A stretch of 64,000 bases of DNA, taken from Paracoccus sp. IB05. Its GTDB lineage: Bacteria > Pseudomonadota > Alphaproteobacteria > Rhodobacterales > Rhodobacteraceae. The position numbers were made by a program, and so were the translations under genes. Of this stretch, positions 58,979 through 64,000 are shown in pieces (the first letter of the stretch is position 1; the number at the start of each line of letters is the position of its first letter). The notes under the pieces were generated by a model. The model saw nothing but the letters and a program-made list of their open reading frames with translations, did no database searches and was not told where the DNA came from. Where the stretch lies: assembly GCF_016405985.1 (NCBI RefSeq), contig NZ_JAEFCF010000029.1, forward strand, positions 1 through 64,000, in the 5' to 3' direction.

Positions 58979-59827
58979 ATGAAAATACTTGTCCTCGCCG
59001 ATCTGCATCTCGATGAAATCACCGACCGCGATCTCCTGCACCGCCTCGGCGAAGAGATCGCGCATGTCGGCCAAGAGGCCGATGCCCTGATCGTCGCAGG
59101 CGATCTGGCGGAGAATGCGGCACATAAATGGCCAGGCGCGATCAGGTGGCTCGGCGCCCACTACCCATTGGCGAAGACTGTCCTCCTACCTGGTAACCAC
59201 GACTATTACGGCGGCAACCTCGATACGCTCGACAACGATCTGAATAAGATCTGCCGGGAGGCCGGATGTTCCTTCGGGCAGTGCCGTCGTATGGAACTGG
59301 GCGATACACGCATTCTGATGGCGACGCTCTGGACCGACATGCGGCTGTTCGATGCCGAGGGAGAAGCCGCCGTCGAGGATTCTCTTTGGAACGCGCGGAT
59401 GATGCCGGACTACGGATATGGCGCGATCCTGATCGGTGATCCCGAACGGGGGCTTGAGCCCGAAGATACCATCGCCGTCCACGAGCGGCAGAAATCATGG
59501 CTGATCTCCGAACTGGCAAAACCCTGGTCCGGCAAGACCGTGGTGATCACGCATCATGCCCCTTCGGCGGCGGTCACGGGCGCCATGACCCCGCTGTCGC
59601 CGTGTTTCGCCAGCGACCTCGACGATCTGATAGACCGCTACAGGCCGGATGCCTGGATCTTCGGCCACACGCACAGGCCCGCAGAACTGCGGATGCCTGG
59701 CGGCTCGCTGCTACGCAACGTCTCGCTCGGCTATGAGCACGAGCTCCGCAGTGCAGATATCGGAGACCGGGTCCGGCGGGGGCTGATCGACCTGAAAAGC
59801 GTTTCGGGGCAGGAAAATGGCGATTGA
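58979..59827 (+). CDS. Metallophosphoesterase (second of two tandem paralogues)
   Basis: A 282-residue calcineurin-like phosphoesterase with ADLHLDEITD, AGDLAENAA, PGNHDYYGGN, ITHHAPSAAVTG and FGHTHRPAEL. It is the paralogue of the gene 51 bp upstream and about equally long. GAAAGGCC precedes the ATG. It ends the phosphoesterase cluster; mqsRA follows after 110 bp. Two close paralogues plus a third, more distant one in one operon suggest successive steps on a related substrate or dosage against an inhibitor. Confidence 0.82.
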   Translation: MKILVLADLHLDEITDRDLLHRLGEEIAHVGQEADALIVAGDLAENAAHKWPGAIRWLGAHYPLAKTVLLPGNHDYYGGNLDTLDNDLNKICREAGCSFGQCRRMELGDTRILMATLWTDMRLFDAEGEAAVEDSLWNARMMPDYGYGAILIGDPERGLEPEDTIAVHERQKSWLISELAKPWSGKTVVITHHAPSAAVTGAMTPLSPCFASDLDDLIDRYRPDAWIFGHTHRPAELRMPGGSLLRNVSLGYEHELRSADIGDRVRRGLIDLKSVSGQENGD

Positions 59828-59920
59828 ATCGCAACGACTGTAAGCTGGCTTTACGGCTGATACCCGTCTTCCGAGCGCTTCATACCGGAAGAGCTGTCTG
59901 TGGCAGCGGGCTTGATTTTA

Positions 59921-59933
59921 CACCATAGTGGTG
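59921..59933. promoter_or_regulatory. Palindromic operator before mqsR
   Basis: CACCA-TAG-TGGTG lies four bases before the mqsR ATG. The N3 spacing is that of the MqsA operator of E. coli (AACCT-N3-AGGTT), though the arms differ. It overlaps the expected ribosome-site region, so binding could stop transcription or cover the site. Confidence 0.6.
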
Positions 59934-59937
59934 CAAT

Positions 59938-60267
59938 ATGACTGAAAAGAAGAAACCAACCTACGATCTGAAATCCATTCAGGATGCAGCCTCGACCATG
60001 TTGGTTACCCGTGCCGCCCTCATGGGGGCGGCGGAACTCGGGATGACCCGCAAGGAGATAGAGGAGGTTGTCCTGCACCTCACCCGCAAGGATTTCTACA
60101 AGTCCGTGACCACGTTCGCAAATCACGCAGTCTGGATGGATGTCTATCACGGGAAGCAGGAGATCGAATGGAACAGCGAGGTGGAGACGGTGACGATTTA
60201 CATCAAGTTCGTTCAGGATGTGGTGGCCGAATTCAGCCTCACCTCCTTCAAGGAGAAGCAGGAATGA
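59938..60267 (+). CDS. mqsR: MqsR-family toxin
   Basis: A 109-residue RelE-fold mRNA interferase of the MqsR type. Residues HLTRKDFYKSVTTFANHAVW, MDVYH and the C-terminal TIYIKFVQDVVAEFSLTSFK track E. coli MqsR (DFYKSMTTY, WQDVY, VIVSFKEK) closely. MqsR cleaves mRNA at GC-rich sites such as GCU. A 15-residue insertion (GKQEIEWNSEVETVT) lies before the last strands. It is coupled to the antitoxin by ATGA, with toxin first, the usual MqsRA order. Confidence 0.85.
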   Translation: MTEKKKPTYDLKSIQDAASTMLVTRAALMGAAELGMTRKEIEEVVLHLTRKDFYKSVTTFANHAVWMDVYHGKQEIEWNSEVETVTIYIKFVQDVVAEFSLTSFKEKQE

Positions 60268-60707
60268 CAGCGCGGGAAAAGAGCCGGAAGCACCCCGTCA
60301 ACGGCAAGGAACTGCTACGCGGAGAACGTGAGATCACCCTGACATTCCGGGGCCAGACGAAGCAGGTCATGATGCCGGGCTGGTATGCTGCGGACGACCT
60401 GACAGGGGATGACGGGCTTCACGAGCCTGCCGACATGAAGGTTTCGGACCGTGTGATGAACAGTCTCAAGGCCGAGGCGGCCGGCTTGCTGAACCCGGCC
60501 GAGGTGAAGAGTATCCGCAAAAGGCTGCGGATCACGCAGCGCGAGGCCGGAACGATCATCGGCGGTGGACCAAACGCGTTCCAGAAATACGAAACGGGCG
60601 ACATACTGGTCAGTAAGGCCATCGACACGGCTCTGCGTCTGCTGGCGCGGGACCCCACCCGGCTGCAGGAACTTAGGACAGAGGACCAGGCCGTTCGCGC
60701 AGGTTGA
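60264..60707 (+). CDS. mqsA: MqsA-family antitoxin lacking the zinc-binding cysteines
   Basis: A 147-residue antitoxin. The C-terminal XRE-like DNA-binding domain (LLNPAEVKSIRKRLRITQRE, GGGPNAFQKYETGDILVSKA) is typical of MqsA. The N-terminal toxin-binding domain normally has two CxxC zinc pairs. Here the first pair is HPVNG instead of CPVCG and the second is WYAADD instead of WYCxxC, while the surrounding pattern (ITLTFRGQTKQVMMPGW, HEPADMKVSDRV) is retained. So the fold may be kept without zinc, or toxin binding may be altered. It overlaps mqsR by ATGA. Confidence 0.82.
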   Translation: MTAREKSRKHPVNGKELLRGEREITLTFRGQTKQVMMPGWYAADDLTGDDGLHEPADMKVSDRVMNSLKAEAAGLLNPAEVKSIRKRLRITQREAGTIIGGGPNAFQKYETGDILVSKAIDTALRLLARDPTRLQELRTEDQAVRAG

Positions 60708-60723
60708 GGGGCGACCGGGAGCG

Positions 60724-62250
60724 TCACTTTTCCACGACCCAGATCGGATGGCGCCCGGCGCGAAACGGCTCGGGCGGTTTGGCGGCGGGCTTATCGCCGG
60801 TCAGGGTCCAGAAGCCGCTTTTGCGACCATGCGTGGCCCGCAGAGTCTCGCGGTATTCTTCATGCAGGGGAAATACCGCTGGCCGGGCAGGATCGGCATC
60901 CGCATCCCGGGCCAGAAGGGCAAGCCGTTCAAGGTGTTTCGCCCCATGCGGATAGGCCTTCGACCGCGCCCTGGCCAGAATGTCGTCGAGAAGCGCGCGG
61001 TAGAGGATCGTTGCGGCCAGCGGATGCTCGTGCTGCAGCTGATCGGCAATATCCGGCAGCGTATACCAGTCGCGCCCGTCCCAGGCCTCGTGCCGCGTGA
61101 CAATCAGCCTTGCCGCCAGATCGCGGCGTGGCCAGGCAAGGAAGAAGTGCAGCGCGCCCATGGGTTCGGGATGGTGCATGGTCAGCGCCATGGCGCGTTC
61201 CTCGGCCTCGATATCCTCGAAATCCGGCAGGGTTTTGAGGTGTTCGCGCAGGAGGCGCGGTGAAAGCGTCTCGGTGAAACGGGCCCAGAGCAGTTGGCTG
61301 GCCTCGGGTTTGCGCCCGAGGGCGGCGAGAATGCGGGCCTCAAGGCTGGCCTGAAGGATGGCGGGGTCGTGCTCCGCCTCCGCTCCCTCGTCCTCGACGT
61401 CGAAATCATCATGCGCACGGCGTGTTGTCGGGGCCGCGCGGCGCACCCAGATCAGCGCCTCTTCGGCGCGACCCGCCTCCAGCAGCTTTGCAGCAATGGT
61501 GAGACTGTCCTGGCTTTGCTCTGGCTTTTCTCGCTCCAGCGCGATGACCTGGTCGAGATCGTCTGTCGCCGCAGCGATCACCTGACGGATCTCGCGCCAT
61601 TCGCCGGTCATCGAAGGAAACCAACGCCCCGAGGCGCGCTGTCCGGCCTCGACGGCATCGCGCTCGGTGATACGGGCGGCGAGGTCGGCATCCCAGGTCA
61701 GAAGTGCCTCAGACGGCATATGCAGGATCACGCGTTCAGCCACGGGCTTGAGATAGCCGTGGTCCGTCTCGCCAAGCACCGCCATGATCGCCTCGGGCAA
61801 CGCCTCCCGCACGCCAGTCGGCATCCCCTCGGCGGCTGGAGCCATGGCCTCGATGGCCTGCCAATAGACATCCTGAATCCGACCCGAGGAATCGTCGATG
61901 CGCTGGAACACCTGTTCATGCGTGGCGATGAACCGCAGAAGCCGCACGGCGGCGAGCGCCGGACCGGCGGGCAGCAGCTCCTTCGCGATGCTGTCGCACA
62001 GCCCCTGAAGGTCATCGCGAAAGGCGCGCTCCTTATCCAAATCGACAAAGCTGCGGGCGCGTTCAAGCCCGGCAAGCCGGCGGTCGATCAGTTTTGCGAT
62101 GGCGTCAGGACCTGATTGTCCGGCCAAAGCCGCGTTGACCCGCCGTTTGAACCCGGGATTGCTCTGCGTCTCATCCAGAACAAGGGCGGCAAGCTTTTCG
62201 GCGCCGAGGGCGGCAAGGGTTTCAGCTGAAAGGGCGGGCTTGCGGGCCAT
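60724..62250 (-). CDS. DUF6880 family protein
   Basis: A 508-residue, mainly helical protein. The start at 62250 follows GGTGAGG; the open frame begins at 62310. The opening (RKPALSAETLAALGAEKLAA, then NPGFKRRVNAALAGQSGPDA) and long helical repeats ending in HGRKSGFWTLTGD match what I know as DUF6880, a family of unknown function common in alphaproteobacteria. No catalytic motif is seen. It is convergent with mqsRA. A perfect 8-bp palindrome lies about 60 bases before the start. Confidence 0.7.
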   Translation of the reverse strand: MARKPALSAETLAALGAEKLAALVLDETQSNPGFKRRVNAALAGQSGPDAIAKLIDRRLAGLERARSFVDLDKERAFRDDLQGLCDSIAKELLPAGPALAAVRLLRFIATHEQVFQRIDDSSGRIQDVYWQAIEAMAPAAEGMPTGVREALPEAIMAVLGETDHGYLKPVAERVILHMPSEALLTWDADLAARITERDAVEAGQRASGRWFPSMTGEWREIRQVIAAATDDLDQVIALEREKPEQSQDSLTIAAKLLEAGRAEEALIWVRRAAPTTRRAHDDFDVEDEGAEAEHDPAILQASLEARILAALGRKPEASQLLWARFTETLSPRLLREHLKTLPDFEDIEAEERAMALTMHHPEPMGALHFFLAWPRRDLAARLIVTRHEAWDGRDWYTLPDIADQLQHEHPLAATILYRALLDDILARARSKAYPHGAKHLERLALLARDADADPARPAVFPLHEEYRETLRATHGRKSGFWTLTGDKPAAKPPEPFRAGRHPIWVVEK

Positions 62251-62307
62251 GGCCTCACCGGGTGGGAACAGGTTCTTGTTTCTGATGCCCGATACGTCCG
62301 CATCCTG

Positions 62308-62326
62308 CAAGCGTTCCCAACGCTTG
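62308..62326. promoter_or_regulatory. Perfect 8-bp palindrome upstream of the DUF6880 gene
   Basis: CAAGCGTT-CCC-AACGCTTG is an exact inverted repeat with a 3-base spacer. It lies 58 bases upstream of the likely start, a usual operator position. Gene-free DNA continues to about 62583. Confidence 0.5.
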
Positions 62327-62583
62327 AATTGCGACCCGCAATCAGCCCGATTTTACACTCACGAGTAGCGCATTTCGCACGCGATGGCGCAGGGGCAAAC
62401 CCGCAGATCAAGATGCCTGGGAAAAAGTATTTCCGAAAAATCGGCTGCTTCTCCAATTTTCAGGCCCGAGCGCATCAATCCTATCCCATTGAAAACCATG
62501 AGTTGTTTTGCACGAAAAAATAAAATTCGTCAAAAGTGAAAAAAACTTGGGCATCCGAAAATCCGGAACCTATAGAATCGTCA

Positions 62584-63066
62584 ATGGGACACAATGCATC
62601 GATATATGCGACCACGCACCCGGTCACGCGCAGTGATCTGAACCGCCACCTGGCGGCGTCCGCTCCTGTCGTCATGACATATATCGAAAAGATCCAATGC
62701 CGGGTGCTTCCCGGCGATCGTGTTGATCTGGTCGATCTTTGGCGTCGGATGTGGGGGATCGATCAGGTCCCGATTGCGATGGTGGCGGTCATGAAAAGGC
62801 CGCTGCTCACTGTCGATCATGTCGCGGAGTTGGTCAATGTGACCAGCCATACGATCCGCAGGGCTGGCAATACTCTCGATCCCAAATGGAATCTTCCCGA
62901 ACACGTCGACCTTGGTTCGCGTGTCCGCAGATATCTGCCGCTTCACATTCACTCATGGATCAACCGCTCAGCGCCCGAGCCCTGGCTCGTGCGCCGGCGT
63001 GGTCCTTTGGGGCCAATGGGTTTGATCCTGAAGAATACGAAATCCGAACTTCGGAGGGGCGCATAA
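62584..63066 (+). CDS. Unknown protein with a possible helix-turn-helix
   Basis: A 160-residue protein (start at 62584; GTG 62536 is also open, and neither has a good ribosome site). It begins with a low-complexity segment, then a helical stretch containing LTVDHVAELVNVTSHTIRRA, which has the spacing of an HTH of the MerR/excisionase kind. The C-terminus is basic (WLVRRRGPLGPMGL). Codon use is closer to AT-rich cargo than to the phosphoesterase cluster. It could be a regulator for the recombinase-like gene that follows. Confidence 0.45.
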   Translation: MGHNASIYATTHPVTRSDLNRHLAASAPVVMTYIEKIQCRVLPGDRVDLVDLWRRMWGIDQVPIAMVAVMKRPLLTVDHVAELVNVTSHTIRRAGNTLDPKWNLPEHVDLGSRVRRYLPLHIHSWINRSAPEPWLVRRRGPLGPMGLILKNTKSELRRGA

Positions 63067-63177
63067 CGCAACAACGAACACAGCTGAAAACGACGAAAAA
63101 TATGACGAACACCCGGAAGCTTTCGGGGCCGTAAACAGGGCGGGAGTTCGTCATTTCAAATAAAACAACGTGCAGAT

Positions 63178-64000
63178 ATGGAAATAACGAACATGACCAA
63201 TCAACCTTCTGATAATTCGCCTGACCATGAGAATACGATGGAGGACGCGCGCGAGTGTATTGCGTCCTCTGACCGTCTCTCTGAAAGGACCAAAGTGGAT
63301 TATATGGCACAGATCGCGAGGTGCCCGGTGATCTATAATGCAAACGGTCTTTCCGACATCTCGGCGGATCCGACTGCTTTCTGTGCCCGCTTCCCGAAGA
63401 AGAAACTTCCCGCAGAGCATTTCAAAAGTTACGCAGCATATAGGGCGTGGCGGAAAAAGATGATCTCCATCCTCAAACATCTCATGGGGGATTTCGTCCG
63501 CGCTACGGACAGGCAGGCACAGAACGATGTCTGGTCCGCCGTCTCGGAGGAGTGGGTCAGGATCCGTCCCGGCAAGTATATGGGAATCATTGCAATCAGC
63601 CTGCTTGCTGACGAAGCGCGCCGCAATGGACTTGAGCCGAAGGATTTGAGCCGAGATTGGATTATTCGCATTACCGACGATATTAACACTGGACGACGTC
63701 GTGCAATTTCCAACGCAATCCGCTTGCTGGAGAAAGCGCGTGGCGAGTCTGAAAGGCTTGACATGTTGCTTGGTGCGCAGCCTCTGCCAGATCCTGCCGT
63801 TATTCGCAGGGCTGGGATCACCGCGCTTCCCGCACACCTCGATCAACAGCTGATTGCCCTTGTCGATGCGCGCTGCAGCGGAGAGTTGGATGAGATATCC
63901 AACGAGTTCGTCGGAGGGAGAGCGGTGGCAACCTTCAATAGCTACCGGGCAGCATCTAGAAAGTATATCGCCACTGCTTTGCAGTGCGGCGTTCTTTCGC
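63178..64000 (+). CDS. Unknown protein, partial at the window end, recombinase-like layout
   Basis: An open frame from ATG 63178 (or 63193) runs to the last base without a stop; 274 residues are visible. It is helical throughout, with a charged middle (HFKSYAAYRAWRKKMISILK, then RQAQNDVWSAVSEEWVRIRP) and SNAIRLLEKARGESERLDML. The form recalls the N-terminal part of large site-specific recombinases or integrases in alphaproteobacterial islands, but no catalytic motif lies within the window. Position at the end of a mobile cargo region would fit. The assignment is weak. Confidence 0.45.
   Translation, partial: MEITNMTNQPSDNSPDHENTMEDARECIASSDRLSERTKVDYMAQIARCPVIYNANGLSDISADPTAFCARFPKKKLPAEHFKSYAAYRAWRKKMISILKHLMGDFVRATDRQAQNDVWSAVSEEWVRIRPGKYMGIIAISLLADEARRNGLEPKDLSRDWIIRITDDINTGRRRAISNAIRLLEKARGESERLDMLLGAQPLPDPAVIRRAGITALPAHLDQQLIALVDARCSGELDEISNEFVGGRAVATFNSYRAASRKYIATALQCGVLS

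Noticed and set aside
1-64000. CRISPR array or cas genes
   Set aside because: No regularly spaced 25-40-bp repeats and no Cas protein motifs were seen; the only arrays are the short iteron-like blocks.

Overview
The window looks like chromosomal accessory DNA of an alphaproteobacterium, most likely a Rhodobacterales (Paracoccus/Rhodobacter-like) strain. The evidence is high G+C with strong third-position GC, a tRNA-Cys-type attachment core, and families common in that group (DUF6361, DUF6634, DUF6880). Almost nothing here is core metabolism. It is a mobile element followed by a defence and toxin-antitoxin island. Genus and family names are inferences from the sequence alone.

Left part (1-9.2 kb): an integrase C-terminal remnant (19-372) sits beside a 47-bp copy of the 3' half of a tRNA-Cys gene (454-500). 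An identical copy lies at 9135-9181, just past an intact tyrosine recombinase. The 8.7-kb element between them carries an ApeA-like HEPN gene that looks frameshifted, an iteron-like block, a fused HK97-type protease/major capsid gene, a tail-tube-like gene, a regulator pair with an 8-bp-phased operator, an excisionase-like gene and the integrase. I see no terminase, portal or primase, so it resembles a phage satellite or reduced prophage.

Middle part (9.3-45.3 kb): hipBA; a divergent pair of an MBL-fold hydrolase and a membrane-associated PD-(D/E)XK nuclease; and a five-gene minus-strand operon (25780 to 15263). That operon encodes an SF1 helicase with a Vsr-like tail, a membrane coiled-coil protein, a membrane coiled-coil McrB-like NTPase, a DUF2357/McrC-like protein and an Hsp70-like ATPase, and it matches the CoCoNuT branch of McrBC-type systems. 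Next come vapBC and a ten-gene minus-strand array (44107 to 26982): double-AAA ATPase, WYL regulator, PD-(D/E)XK nuclease, unknown, a stand-alone copy of the AAA protein's N-domain, AddB-like nuclease, AddA-like helicase-nuclease, DUF6361, phospholipase D-type protein and DEAD/SNF2-type helicase. I do not recognise this array as a named system, and it is my best candidate for an undescribed one. A small gene plus a cobB sirtuin lie divergent to it.

Right part (45.3-64 kb): a TGTAAC-repeat, AT-rich block; a type I restriction-modification locus (hsdM, hsdS split at an eight-G run, accessory gene, hsdR, helical-repeat protein); an orphan hipA; a cluster with DUF6634, three metallophosphoesterases and a HAD hydrolase; mqsRA, whose antitoxin has lost its zinc cysteines; a DUF6880 gene; and two poorly recognised genes, the last running off the window.

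Several gene pairs overlap as ATGA, TGATG or TAATG, so most modules are translationally coupled. Self-regulation is suggested by palindromes or phased repeats at hipBA, vapBC, mqsRA, the phage-like regulator and DUF6880.
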